A stretch of 64,000 bases of DNA from Pseudorhodoferax sp. Leaf265 (lineage in GTDB: Bacteria > Pseudomonadota > Gammaproteobacteria > Burkholderiales > Burkholderiaceae_C): NCBI RefSeq assembly GCF_001422365.1, contig NZ_LMMT01000001.1, forward strand, positions 412,820-476,819, in the 5' to 3' direction. The translations under genes and the position numbers were made by a program. Below, piece after piece: positions 16,271 to 25,999 of the stretch (positions are counted from its first letter, which is position 1; each line of letters starts with the position of its first letter). The notes beneath the pieces were generated by a model. The model worked only from the letters and a program-made list of their open reading frames with translations, was not told the origin of the DNA and did no database searches.

Positions 16271-19200
16271 TCAGGCCGCGGCGACCGGCACCGCCGCCTT
16301 GGGCGTGAGGATCAGCAGCACCGGCGAGCCCGTCGGCCGCAGCGTGCCGGCCTGCAGCAGCGCGCAAGCCATGGCCAGCATCACGCCCACGCCCATGCGC
16401 GAGCCCGGGCAGGCGTGCAGGCCCCAGCGGTCGCTGCCGGGCGCGAAGTAGTCGCCGCCGAACAGCAGCGCATCGCGCCGCGCCTGCTCCTCGGGCGGCA
16501 GGCTCTCGATCGCCGAGGCCAGGCCCAGCACCACGGTGGCGTCGGGGTCGGGCCGGTTGCCCACCACGGGGCGGCGCCAGACCATGGGCGGTACGGGCTC
16601 GGCCTGCATGGTGTCCAGCATGGGCCGCCACAGCGCCGCGCGCGCCGTGTCCAGCAGCCCCTCCCCGGCCAGCGCGCGCTCGGCCAGGTCCTGCTGCAGC
16701 GACCACAGCCGGCCGTCCTCGATCCAGTTCTTCATGACCGTCAGGAAGTTGCCATGGACTGTGGGCGCGAAGCCCAGCAGCAGCCCGGTGATCTCGCGCT
16801 CCAGCAGGTCCGGGCCATGGGCATCGCCCAGCGCGGCCAGCCCAGGCCGCAAGGCCGCCACCAGGCCGGGCGAGGCGCCGCCGGCCAACTGGTCCTTCAC
16901 GGCCTGCAGCACCATGGGCCCGTGCAGCTCGCCTTCGGCCGTCACGTTCACCTGCGGGTGGGCGCCGAACACCATGCGCGAGGGACCGATGATGTGGCCC
17001 GGGCAGCGTGGCTTGCCCTGCGGATCGGGCGTGGGGCTGCGCCCGCCGATGACCATGTTCTGGCCATCGGGCAGGCCGAACCAGAGCTTGGACAGCGCGC
17101 CGACCACCTGCTCGGAAAAGCCCATCAGGTCGATCGCCACGCGCACGCGGCCGTCAGGGTGGCGCAGTGCGAAGGCCCCGCTGGAGGCGCGCACCGTTTC
17201 GGCGAGCACGGCCTGCGCCACGGCGCTGGCGGCGGCGAAGGCCTGCGCTTCGCCGATGCTGGCCACTGCCGCGTTGACCACCGGGCCGACTTCCTTGTGG
17301 CCGTCGGCCGGGTCCATGCCCAGGTGGTTCACGCCCAGCGAGGCCTGCATGCGTTCGCCAAAGCCCTGCACCGAAAAGTGCTTGCACCGCGCGTCCGCCA
17401 GCGCCGGGAACACCTTGCCAGCCGTGCCGAGCAGGCGGCCGTAGGGCGCGGCGTTCAGATCGCCACCATGCTGCTCGCGCACGGCACGCCAGGTGGCGCG
17501 GCCGTTGTCGCGGTCTTCGAGCCGGGTGCGCCATGCGTCGAGCGCGCTGGGCGGCACGGGCGCCGGCGCCAGCACGGGCTCGGGCGCGCTGCGAAAGTCC
17601 GACAGCCGCTCCAGTGCCGCCAGTGCGGGCACGAACAGGTACAGGCCCCATTGCAGTTCGACGAAGGCCTTGTCGCCCAGCTCGGCGCGCTGCGGCGTGC
17701 CGCAGGCGTCGACCCAGCGGAACACGCGCGGCTGGCCTGCGCGCGGTACGCCCAACAGCGGGTCGGACTGGGTGGAGCCCACGCCGGTGCTGTTGCCGCC
17801 GGCCAGCCAGCGCTGCACGGTCTCGTACTGCTCGGCGATGCTGGCGCAGTAGGCCATGAAGAGGATGCCGCGGTCGGCCTCGGGCGGTGCTTCCAGCGAC
17901 GCCGGGCCGTAGCCCATGCCACGGCGCAGGATGCGCGGCAGGCCGGGCTGGCCGTCGCGCGGGTTGGCGCGCCGCACGTGCGAGGAGAACGGGCATTGCG
18001 CCTGGTCGGCACCGCGGTAGCGGAAGTCGTTGTTGCCGCCCGGGCCGCTGGCCACCAGCGGCTTGCCGTCCTGGCGCCGGCCCATCATGCGCTCGAGCAG
18101 GTCGGTGCGGCGCTGGGGGTCGCCTTCGGCGTAGCGCTCCAGCGCCTCGTGGAGGTGATCCAGCCGCTGGCGCAGCTTGCGCACGACGAGGAAGCTGCCG
18201 CGGTCCAGCAGGCCGTCGGCCTCGGCCGGGTACGGGCCATCGCCACGGTCGTTGGCGAAGCCCAGCACCAGTTCGCCGGGACGCACCTGGTGCTGGCGCG
18301 GATGGGGCGAACTGTCGGGCGCCGGATCGGGCGTGAGTTCGGCCGCGACCTCGGGCTGGCTGATGCCGTCGACGAAGCCGAAATGCTCGCGGCCGTCGGG
18401 GGCGGTGGTGCGGCTGCGCGTGGGCTCCACGGCCAGCACCGCCAGGCCCGTGCCCTGCCCCAGCACGCGCACCGCGCCCTGGATCAGGGGGTGCAGGCCA
18501 TGGCCCTCGTCCGCGGTGTCGATGGTGCGCATCATGACGGCCACATGCACCACGCCGAGTTCGATGCGGTCCTCGCGCACCGGGTCCACGCCATGGCGCA
18601 GCGGGCGGTGCCAGTGGTCGGGGTGGTTGGCGCGCAGGTCGCCCAGCAGGCCGGCGCGCGGCTCCATGCCTTCGGCGAACTCCGCCGGCAGGCGGTCCAG
18701 CCGCTCCGGGTCGATGCGCAGCGCGCGCAGGCCGGCCATCGTGAAGCCGATGTGCAGCCGCACCTCGCCCTCGGCCGCCGCCGGCGCGGCGCAACGCGGT
18801 GCCAGCGTGGCCAGGTGTTCGGCGGCACGCTGCGGATCGGTCACGCGCAGCAGGACCAGCGCGCCGTGCGTGGCACGCAGGCCCTGGCCCAGCACGGCGG
18901 CCTGCAGCGCGTCCGGGTTCCAGGCCAGCCGGTCGGTGGGCGCCGGCTCGGGCAGCGGGCGGGCCAGCCAGGCCAGCTCGTCGGCGAACAGCTTCTTGAC
19001 GAGCGGCGCCTGGGGGTGCTGGTTGAAGGCGTCCGTGGTCAGCGTGGATTGCAGGCCCTTGAGCGCCAGGTGCGCAAAGCGCAGCAGGATGTCGCCGTCG
19101 GCACCGGCCCACCAGCCGGTCAGGCGGTACAGGCCTTTGAGCGTGCGCAGGTGCAGCGGCAGCAGCCCTTCCAGGTCGCCGAGCATGCGCTCCAGGCCCT

Positions 19201-19801
19201 GGCGCGTGGCGCTCAGCGCGTCGGGCTCGGCGTGGGCGGCAATCGCCCGGTCGGCCTGCGCCGGATCGCCGCTCTCGCGCTGCAGGCGCTCCACGCTGGC
19301 CAGGTAACGCTGGTCGGCCAGCGTGGCCGGGCCGTCGGTGTAGAAGATGCCGGCGTCCTGCTCGGCGCTGCGCACCCAACGGCAATAGGTGTCGAAATCG
19401 CTGGTGCGCGAGCCGGGGTAGCCCTCGCAGTGGCACAGCAGCGCGTCCAGCAGCGGGCCGATGTCGCGGTAGATGACCCGCATGTAGGGCTCCCAGCCGC
19501 CGTCGAAGCTCACGTTCAGCGACAGATGCCAGGACTTGGAGCCGACCAGCGACGGCGGCACCAGCGCATAGCGGAAACCGCTGATCATGTTGAAGCGCCC
19601 GATCGGGTCGGGGAAGGCCGAGTCCCGCAGCTCGGACTCGCGCGCATTGCGGCGCGAGGAGTGCATCGCGTCCAGCAGGCGGCGCAGCCGCTCCAGGTAG
19701 CTGATGGGTTCGAAGCCCGGGGCCAGGCCCTCGCGGACACGGGCCTGCAAGGCAAGGTTGGTGATGCCAGCAAGTCCGCTGCCGCGCACGTGATTGCGCA
19801 T
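16271..19801 (-). CDS. DyP-type peroxidase fused to a P450-like heme domain
   Basis: A 1176-residue cytoplasmic protein (no signal peptide seen). Residues 1 to about 330 are a less recognisable region (SLNVSFDGGWEPYMRVIYRD). Residues about 340-760 are a dye-decolourising peroxidase: HIGFTMAGLRALRI, the GxxDG motif with Asp478, the proximal heme ligand His608 in CPFSSHVRRANPR, and RRGMGYG with the distal arginine. Residues about 830-1176 end in a P450 heme-thiolate loop, GLHACPGSRMGVG (Cys1131), preceded by REITGLLLGFAPTVHGNF in the I-helix position; the ExxR motif is not obvious. The domain arrangement recalls fungal peroxidase-P450 fusions (Ppo, diol synthases). The substrate is unknown. The start at 19801 has AGGGA upstream. 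The adjacent sigma-54 activator probably controls it. Confidence 0.88.
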   Translation of the reverse strand: MRNHVRGSGLAGITNLALQARVREGLAPGFEPISYLERLRRLLDAMHSSRRNARESELRDSAFPDPIGRFNMISGFRYALVPPSLVGSKSWHLSLNVSFDGGWEPYMRVIYRDIGPLLDALLCHCEGYPGSRTSDFDTYCRWVRSAEQDAGIFYTDGPATLADQRYLASVERLQRESGDPAQADRAIAAHAEPDALSATRQGLERMLGDLEGLLPLHLRTLKGLYRLTGWWAGADGDILLRFAHLALKGLQSTLTTDAFNQHPQAPLVKKLFADELAWLARPLPEPAPTDRLAWNPDALQAAVLGQGLRATHGALVLLRVTDPQRAAEHLATLAPRCAAPAAAEGEVRLHIGFTMAGLRALRIDPERLDRLPAEFAEGMEPRAGLLGDLRANHPDHWHRPLRHGVDPVREDRIELGVVHVAVMMRTIDTADEGHGLHPLIQGAVRVLGQGTGLAVLAVEPTRSRTTAPDGREHFGFVDGISQPEVAAELTPDPAPDSSPHPRQHQVRPGELVLGFANDRGDGPYPAEADGLLDRGSFLVVRKLRQRLDHLHEALERYAEGDPQRRTDLLERMMGRRQDGKPLVASGPGGNNDFRYRGADQAQCPFSSHVRRANPRDGQPGLPRILRRGMGYGPASLEAPPEADRGILFMAYCASIAEQYETVQRWLAGGNSTGVGSTQSDPLLGVPRAGQPRVFRWVDACGTPQRAELGDKAFVELQWGLYLFVPALAALERLSDFRSAPEPVLAPAPVPPSALDAWRTRLEDRDNGRATWRAVREQHGGDLNAAPYGRLLGTAGKVFPALADARCKHFSVQGFGERMQASLGVNHLGMDPADGHKEVGPVVNAAVASIGEAQAFAAASAVAQAVLAETVRASSGAFALRHPDGRVRVAIDLMGFSEQVVGALSKLWFGLPDGQNMVIGGRSPTPDPQGKPRCPGHIIGPSRMVFGAHPQVNVTAEGELHGPMVLQAVKDQLAGGASPGLVAALRPGLAALGDAHGPDLLEREITGLLLGFAPTVHGNFLTVMKNWIEDGRLWSLQQDLAERALAGEGLLDTARAALWRPMLDTMQAEPVPPMVWRRPVVGNRPDPDATVVLGLASAIESLPPEEQARRDALLFGGDYFAPGSDRWGLHACPGSRMGVGVMLAMACALLQAGTLRPTGSPVLLILTPKAAVPVAAA

Positions 19802-19823
19802 AAGTTCTATCCCTGAAATTCGG

Positions 19824-19836
19824 GGCCTGTCAGGCC
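19824..19836 (-). promoter_or_regulatory. Perfect 13-base palindrome upstream of the DyP-P450 gene
   Basis: GGCCTGTCAGGCC (6-base arms around one base) lies 23-35 bases before the start codon, between the regulator and the heme-fusion gene. It is a candidate operator or leader hairpin. A further 30-50 bases upstream on the minus strand CCGGCAATCGCTTGC resembles a sigma-54 -24/-12 element but with GG and GC spaced 9 rather than 10 bases apart. Confidence 0.3.
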
Positions 19837-19907
19837 GGAGCGCCGAACTTATCAGGGCCTGGACGCTGCAAGCGATTGCCGGTCCGCAGATGTGATGAAA
19901 GGAGGAC

Positions 19908-21404
<1,497 letters not shown>

Positions 21405-21491
21405 CGGGGCATGGTAACGGTGCACGGCGGGCGGCCCGGCGCGCTGCGACGGTGCGCTGTCCGCCTACAAGCCGAGCCCCCTCGGCGGGAG

Positions 21492-21497
21492 CACAAT
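21492..21497 (+). promoter_or_regulatory. Candidate -10 box of hslR
   Basis: CACAAT lies 8 bases before the hslR ATG, with no ribosome-binding site between, which fits a leaderless transcript. Confidence 0.35.
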
Positions 21498-21505
21498 CGG
21501 CTGCG

Positions 21506-21919
21506 ATGGACAGAATTCGCATCGACAAGTGGCTGTGGGCAGCGCGCTTCTACAAGACGCGCACGCTCTCGGCGGACGAGGTGGAGCGCGGCCGCGTGCA
21601 GGTCAACGGCCACGACGTGAAGCCCGCACGCGAGGTCAAGGCCGGCGATACCGTTTCCGTGCGCCAGGGGCCGGTTCTGCGCTCCGTGCTTGTGCTCGGC
21701 GTCAGCGGCCAGCGTGGCCCCGCGCCGGTGGCACAGGCGCTCTACCAGGAAACACCCGAGAGCCTGCAGGCACGCACACAGCAGGCCGAGCAGCGCCGGT
21801 TGGCGCCCGAGCCGGCCCTGGCCCAGGAGAACGGCCGGCCCACCAAGCGTGAACGCCGCGATCTCGATGCCGCCACCGGCGGCTGGGGCGAGCGCTGGAG
21901 CGCTTCGGTGGATGGCTGA
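21506..21919 (+). CDS. hslR: S4-domain RNA-binding heat shock protein 15 (HslR)
   Basis: A 137-residue protein whose first 60 residues are an S4 RNA-binding domain (IRIDKWLWAARFYKTRTLS, GRVQVNG, KPAREVKAGD). The tail is basic and ends KRERRDLDAATGG, as in Hsp15. Hsp15 binds stalled 50S subunits carrying peptidyl-tRNA and helps recycle them under heat stress. It is divergent from the sigma-54 regulator, with 101 bases between. The ATG at 21506 matches the family start exactly (M-D-x-I-R-I-D-K-W). Confidence 0.93.
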   Translation: MDRIRIDKWLWAARFYKTRTLSADEVERGRVQVNGHDVKPAREVKAGDTVSVRQGPVLRSVLVLGVSGQRGPAPVAQALYQETPESLQARTQQAEQRRLAPEPALAQENGRPTKRERRDLDAATGGWGERWSASVDG

Positions 21920-21933
21920 CCCAAGGAGACCCC

Positions 21934-22056
21934 ATGTGCCGCGTCCTCATCGCCGCCTGCGCCGCCCTGGCGCTGTTGACGGCCTGCCCCGACACCAAGG
22001 TGCCAAAGGATCCCACCAAGCTGCCCACGCCCAAGGCGCTGGAGCACGCCGGTTGA
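21934..22056 (+). CDS. 40-residue putative lipoprotein
   Basis: A very small reading frame with an excellent Shine-Dalgarno (AAGGAGAC, 5 bases before the ATG). The product starts with a signal peptide and lipobox (LALLTAC, cysteine at 18) and ends in a short Lys/Pro-rich tail (PDTKVPKDPTKLPTPKALEH). It follows hslR by 14 bases and probably shares its message. Small entericidin-like or unknown lipoproteins look like this; no function can be assigned. Confidence 0.65.
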   Translation: MCRVLIAACAALALLTACPDTKVPKDPTKLPTPKALEHAG

Positions 22057-22058
22057 GT

Positions 22059-22379
22059 TCAGCCGCAGGCGACCTTGGTGATGCGGCTGCGGCTGTCCAG
22101 CGTCAGGTTGAGCCGCGCCGGGTTGAACTCCATGGTCACGGCCTGGCCGGGGCTGAGCCAGCGCACGATGCTGGCGCCCGAGCGCGCCCGCACGTCGCGT
22201 TCCAGCGCCGGGCCGAAGGACTGGCCGACAGCGAACTGCGCGGCAGCGGCATCGCAGTTCGCCGGCGGGGCCGGCGCACCGGGCGCACCGGACGGCCCGC
22301 CCAGGCCCGCGCATCCTGCCAATACCAGCACGGCCATCGCGGCCCCGCATTGCTTCATGCCTGTTTTCATGCGCCGCAT
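22059..22379 (-). CDS. Peptidase inhibitor I78 family lipoprotein
   Basis: A 106-residue protein with a lipoprotein signal (MAVLVLAGCAG, lipid-modified cysteine at 23 from the first ATG) and a Pro/Ala/Gly linker. The mature domain shows the I78 pattern: SIVRWLSPGQAVTMEFNPAR, then LNLTLDSRSRITKVACG at the C-terminus. The family contains a fungal elastase inhibitor, and bacterial members are periplasmic. Three in-frame ATGs (22379, 22370, 22358) are possible; the last gives the most compact signal peptide. It converges on the small lipoprotein gene, with 2 bases between the stops. Confidence 0.82.
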   Translation of the reverse strand: MRRMKTGMKQCGAAMAVLVLAGCAGLGGPSGAPGAPAPPANCDAAAAQFAVGQSFGPALERDVRARSGASIVRWLSPGQAVTMEFNPARLNLTLDSRSRITKVACG

Positions 22380-22420
22380 GCTATGCCACGATCACGCGGC
22401 GCTGGAAACCCCTTACCACA

Positions 22421-22438
22421 GGCAAGTACACTCTTGCC
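22421..22438. promoter_or_regulatory. Small inverted repeat in a divergent promoter region
   Basis: GGCAAG and CTTGCC flank TACACT in the 140-base gap between the I78 gene (minus) and the small membrane protein gene (plus). It may be an operator; no regulator is suggested by the neighbours. Confidence 0.2.
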
Positions 22439-22519
22439 GGCTGTTACGTCCTCTGTTCGGTGGATGACAAGCGGTTCTGGCATCCTTGATGCTTGCCCGC
22501 TCCCACAAGAACGCGAGCC

Positions 22520-22702
22520 ATGCGCAGCGCCTCCGAGTTCCCACATGAAAAGCCGCTGGTGAAAACCACGATCTTCCCAGCCTCCCCGCCGAGCGAGCGC
22601 TCGCCGTGGCGCAGCGCCCGCGTGGCGTTCGTGCTGCACGCGCTGGCCATGGTCACTGTCCTCACCGCCATCACGGCGTTGATCGAGCGCGCTGCGCCCT
22701 GA
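22520..22702 (+). CDS. Hypothetical 60-residue membrane protein
   Basis: The product has a polar N-terminus of about 35 residues and one C-terminal transmembrane helix (VAFVLHALAMVTVLTAITAL). The ATG at 22520 is preferred over the in-frame TTG at 22493. Codon use is like the neighbours. It is followed after 12 bases by another hypothetical gene. No function is recognisable. Confidence 0.55.
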   Translation: MRSASEFPHEKPLVKTTIFPASPPSERSPWRSARVAFVLHALAMVTVLTAITALIERAAP

Positions 22703-22714
22703 ATTCCTCACTGC

Positions 22715-23083
22715 ATGTCTGACACCGGCCGACCTGGGCACCGCTACATCGAAGAACGCCTGGAACAACTCGAACGCAGCAACGAGGATCTGCTGGGCCT
22801 GGTCACGGCACTGACCGCGGTGACCACCGCGCTGGCCGCGACCCACCCGCAGCGCACCGTGCTGCACGAGGCCCTGGCACGCGCAGCGCCCGGCGTGCGC
22901 CAGGCCACGCAGCAGCATGGCATGAGCGAGCGCACACAGATGGTGCTGGAGGCATTCACCAATCTGCTTCACCAGACGCTGACCGAGCCGCAACCGGCCA
23001 GGCTGGACGAGGCCAAGCAGGTGATCCAGGCCTTCCTGCAGCACCCGCCTGGGGACGAACACCGGGATCATCCGGAGTCCTGA
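22715..23083 (+). CDS. Hypothetical 122-residue helical protein
   Basis: A soluble protein with a predicted coiled-coil start (YIEERLEQLERSNEDLLGLV) followed by more amphipathic helices and a polar tail. There is no signal peptide, cysteine motif or known domain that I can see. It lies between two other small hypothetical genes in the same direction. Confidence 0.6.
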   Translation: MSDTGRPGHRYIEERLEQLERSNEDLLGLVTALTAVTTALAATHPQRTVLHEALARAAPGVRQATQQHGMSERTQMVLEAFTNLLHQTLTEPQPARLDEAKQVIQAFLQHPPGDEHRDHPES

Positions 23084-23121
23084 TACCGCCTGCGCGGCCC
23101 GGGACTTGCTATTGCAGCTGT

Positions 23122-23364
23122 ATGCGCGCCGAGCCCACCGTCATCCTCGAAGTCGATCGTCGCCTGGCACAGTTCATCCTGGCCAGCCGCCCTGCCGGTG
23201 CCGACGCGGGCAATGCGCAGGCGCTGGCACGATGGCGTGCCGCGCAGGAAGTGCGCAAGATCCTGCGGGACGCCTGCCCCTACGAGCCCGGCACGCAGGC
23301 CAGCCACGCCTGGTTCGTCGAGAAGTACGGCGATGCCGCCGGTGCCGTGATCGACCCCGACTGA
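23122..23364 (+). CDS. Hypothetical 80-residue protein
   Basis: A small acidic protein (VILEVDRRLAQFILASR, then HAWFVEKYGDAAGAVIDPD) with no recognised domain. The ATG is 38 bases after the previous gene. A strong hairpin follows 20 bases after its stop and may end this small-gene cluster. Confidence 0.55.
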   Translation: MRAEPTVILEVDRRLAQFILASRPAGADAGNAQALARWRAAQEVRKILRDACPYEPGTQASHAWFVEKYGDAAGAVIDPD

Positions 23365-23384
23365 GCTGGCACCCCACAAACACA

Positions 23385-23417
23385 AGGCCCCGCCCCGGCC
23401 GACCGGGTGCGGGGCCT
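23385..23417. terminator. Strong bidirectional terminator hairpin
   Basis: AGGCCCCGC pairs perfectly with GCGGGGCCT, and an inner CCCGG/CCGGG stem closes on a CCGA loop with one bulged T. It separates the convergent hypothetical gene and the alpha-E gene. The minus-strand exit sequence (TTGTGTTTGTGG) is the more T-rich, so it most likely ends the alpha-E transcript. Confidence 0.7.
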
Positions 23418-23436
23418 GGTCGCGCCAGCGTGGCGC

Positions 23437-24396
23437 TCAGTTCTGCACGGGCACCAGGAACTCGCGGCTGACGTGGCTGCCCAGCTCGTTCACGCGGTCC
23501 AGGAACTGCGTGAGGAAGGCGTGCAGGCCGGTTGCCAGGATCTCGTCGATGCGGCCGAACTTGAGGTCGGCGCGCAGCTTGCCGGCACGGCGCAGCGTCT
23601 CGCTGGCGGGGTTGCCCGCCACCATCTCGAGGTTGGACAGCACCTCGTTCAAGCTGGCGTGCAGCGAGCGCGGCATGTCGGCGCGCAGGATCAGCAGTTC
23701 GGCCACGCGCTCGGGCGTGATCACGTCGCGGTAGACCTTGCGGTAGACCTCGAAGGCCGAGACCGAACGCAGGATCGCGCTCCAGTGGTAGAAGTCGTAC
23801 TCCTGGTCCTTCTCGCTGGCGGCGCCGTAGAAGTCGCTCTCCACGGCGTGGAACTTCACGTCGACCAGCCGCGCCGTGTTGTCGGCGCGTTCGAGGAAGG
23901 TGCCCAGGCGCAGAAAGTAGAAAGCATCGTCCTGCAGCATGGTCCCCAGCGTGACGCCGCGCGACAGGTGCGAGCGGAACTTGACCCACTCGAAGAACTG
24001 CGCCGGGTCGGCCTCGAACTCGCCGGACTTGAGCATGCGGTTGAGGTCCAGCCAGGTGGAGTTGGCCGTTTCCCAGACCTCGGTGGTCAGGCTGCCGCGC
24101 ACGGCGCGTGCGTTCTCGCGCGCAGCACGCAGGCAGGAGACGATGGACGAGGGGTTGCTCTCGTCCTTGACCATGAACTCCATGACATCGTGGGAGCTGA
24201 CCTTGTCGTGCTTGCTGCTGTACAGCCCGCCGAGTTCGCTGATCGACAACAGGCCCTGCCAGCCCAGTTGGGCCACGGCGGCCGATTGCGGCAACAGCGA
24301 GGACTGGTAGTTCACGTCCAGCATCCGGGCAGTGTTCTCCGCGCGCTCGGTGTAGCGCGACATCCAGAAGAGATGGTCGGCGGTGCGGCTCAGCAT
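23437..24396 (-). CDS. Alpha-E domain protein (DUF403)
   Basis: A 319-residue all-helical protein of the alpha-E family, starting MLSRTADHLFWMSRYTERAE, the family's usual N-terminus; the longer frame to 24495 lies inside the upstream gene. It begins 4 bases after the stop of the circularly permuted ATP-grasp gene. Comparative genomics (Iyer, Burroughs and Aravind) grouped alpha-E with ATP-grasp amidoligases and transglutaminase-like peptidases as a predicted peptide synthesis or protein-tagging system. No biochemical function is established. A fused paralogue lies at 32098-34719. Confidence 0.9.
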   Translation of the reverse strand: MLSRTADHLFWMSRYTERAENTARMLDVNYQSSLLPQSAAVAQLGWQGLLSISELGGLYSSKHDKVSSHDVMEFMVKDESNPSSIVSCLRAARENARAVRGSLTTEVWETANSTWLDLNRMLKSGEFEADPAQFFEWVKFRSHLSRGVTLGTMLQDDAFYFLRLGTFLERADNTARLVDVKFHAVESDFYGAASEKDQEYDFYHWSAILRSVSAFEVYRKVYRDVITPERVAELLILRADMPRSLHASLNEVLSNLEMVAGNPASETLRRAGKLRADLKFGRIDEILATGLHAFLTQFLDRVNELGSHVSREFLVPVQN

Positions 24397-24400
24397 TGGA

Positions 24401-25918
24401 TCATTCCCCCGAGGTCTGTGCTTGTTGTTGGGTGGGCGCCGGGGTGGCGAACGGGATGTTCGCGTCCTCCAGGATCCAGGTGTCCTTGGTGCCACCGCCC
24501 TGCGAGGAATTGACGACCAGCGAGCCTTCCTTGAGTGCCACGCGGGTCAACCCGCCCGGCACCATCTGCACCTCCTTGCCCGACAGCACGAAGGGCCGCA
24601 GGTCGATGTGGCGCGGCGCGATGCCGCTTTCCACGAAGGTCGGGCAGCTCGACAGCGACAACGTGGGCTGGGCGATGTAGCCGCCGGGGTTGGCCACGAC
24701 AGCCTTGCGGAAATCCTCGATCTCGGCCTTGGTGGCGGCCGGGCCGACCAGCATGCCGTAGCCGCCGGCGCCATGCACCTCCTTGACGACCAGGTCCTTG
24801 AGGTTGTCCAGCACGTACTTCAGGTCATCGGCCTGGCGACACATGTAGGTCGGCACGTTGTTCAGGATGGGCTTTTCGCCCAGGTAGAACTCGACCATCT
24901 TGGGCACGTAGGGGTAGATCGACTTGTCGTCGGCCACACCCGTGCCCACGGCGTTGCAGATCACCACGTTGCCGGCCTTGTAGGCCTCCATCAGGCCGGC
25001 GCAACCCAGCGTGGAGCTGGCGCGGAACACGTTGGGATCCAGGAAATCGTCGTCCACGCGGCGGTAGATCACGTCCACGCGCTTGGGGCCGCGCGTGGTG
25101 CGCATGTAGACGAAGTTGTCCTTGACCAGCAGGTCCTGGCCCTCGACGAGTTCGACGCCCATCTGCTGCGCCAGGAAGGCGTGTTCGAAGTAGGCGCTGT
25201 TGTACATGCCGGGCGTGAGCACCACGACGGTGGGCTCGGCCGTGGCCGGCGGTGCCGAGGCACGCAGGGTCTCGAGCAGCAGGTCGGGATAGTGCGCGAC
25301 CGGCGCCACATGGTGGTGGCTGAACAGATCGGGGAACAGCCGCATCATCATCTTGCGGTTTTCCAGCATGTAGCTGACACCGCTGGGCACGCGCAGGTTG
25401 TCCTCGAGCACGTAGTACTCGCCCTTGCCCTGGGCATCGGGGGCCCGCACGATGTCCACGCCGGCGATGTGCGAGTAGACGTTGTTGGGCACGTCCACCC
25501 CCACCATCTCGGGGCGGAACTGCGCGTTCTGGACGATCTGCTCCTTGGGAATCAGGCCCGCCTTGATGATCTCCTGGTCGTGGTAGACGTCGTGGATGAA
25601 GCGGTTCAACGCGGTCACGCGCTGCACCAGCCCCTTTTCCATCGCCGCCCACTCGGCCGCAGGAATGATGCGCGGGATCAGGTCGAACGGGATCAGGCGT
25701 TCGGTGCCCGAGCCGTCCTCGTCCTTGGCGCCGTACACCGCGAAGGTGATGCCGACGCGGCGGAAGATCATCTCCGCCTCGGCCCGGCGCTTGGCCATCA
25801 TGTCGCCGGGTTGGCGCGCCAGCCAGGCGTCGTAGATCTTGTAGTGATCCCGGATCTGCTCGCCCTTCGAGAAGAACTCGTAGGGGAGCTTGGTATACAT
25901 CTCGTCAAATTTCAGCAT
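24401..25918 (-). CDS. Circularly permuted type 2 ATP-grasp protein (DUF404/DUF407)
   Basis: A 505-residue member of the circularly permuted ATP-grasp family, predicted amide- or peptide-bond ligases. Recognisable blocks are FDEMYTKLPYEFFSKG near the start, PGMYNSAYFEHAFLAQQMGV, VEGQDLLV, VKEVHGAGGYGMLVGP (the permuted nucleotide-binding loop) and VNSSQGGGTKDTW at the end. The ATG at 25918 has a good Shine-Dalgarno (AGGAGA, 7 bases away). It is the first gene of an operon with the alpha-E gene. The substrates are unknown. It is a paralogue of the N-terminal half of the fused protein at 32098. Confidence 0.92.
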   Translation of the reverse strand: MLKFDEMYTKLPYEFFSKGEQIRDHYKIYDAWLARQPGDMMAKRRAEAEMIFRRVGITFAVYGAKDEDGSGTERLIPFDLIPRIIPAAEWAAMEKGLVQRVTALNRFIHDVYHDQEIIKAGLIPKEQIVQNAQFRPEMVGVDVPNNVYSHIAGVDIVRAPDAQGKGEYYVLEDNLRVPSGVSYMLENRKMMMRLFPDLFSHHHVAPVAHYPDLLLETLRASAPPATAEPTVVVLTPGMYNSAYFEHAFLAQQMGVELVEGQDLLVKDNFVYMRTTRGPKRVDVIYRRVDDDFLDPNVFRASSTLGCAGLMEAYKAGNVVICNAVGTGVADDKSIYPYVPKMVEFYLGEKPILNNVPTYMCRQADDLKYVLDNLKDLVVKEVHGAGGYGMLVGPAATKAEIEDFRKAVVANPGGYIAQPTLSLSSCPTFVESGIAPRHIDLRPFVLSGKEVQMVPGGLTRVALKEGSLVVNSSQGGGTKDTWILEDANIPFATPAPTQQQAQTSGE

Positions 25919-25937
25919 GGACCCATCTCCTGTACGG

Positions 25938-25946
25938 AGAATAGCA
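25938..25946 (-). promoter_or_regulatory. Candidate extended -10 element of the ATP-grasp/alpha-E operon
   Basis: On the minus strand TGCTATTCT matches an extended -10 (TGn plus TATTCT) and ends 20 bases before the start codon, just ahead of the AGGAGA ribosome site. No good -35 is visible, as expected for extended -10 promoters. Confidence 0.3.
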
Positions 25947-25999
25947 AGTTGCAAGCCAGAGACGGACGACCGTGCGTGCAGCGTGCGAAAAAAAGACGC

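Noticed and set aside
16415-19816. Plus-strand frame of over 1100 codons opposite the DyP-P450 gene
   Set aside because: The opposite strand holds intact heme motifs over the whole length; this frame has none and is compositionally biased.
19865-19885. Sigma-54 promoter before the DyP-P450 gene
   Set aside because: The GG to GC spacing is 9, not 10, and sigma-54 is strict on spacing, so it is noted only as a weak candidate and not listed as a promoter.
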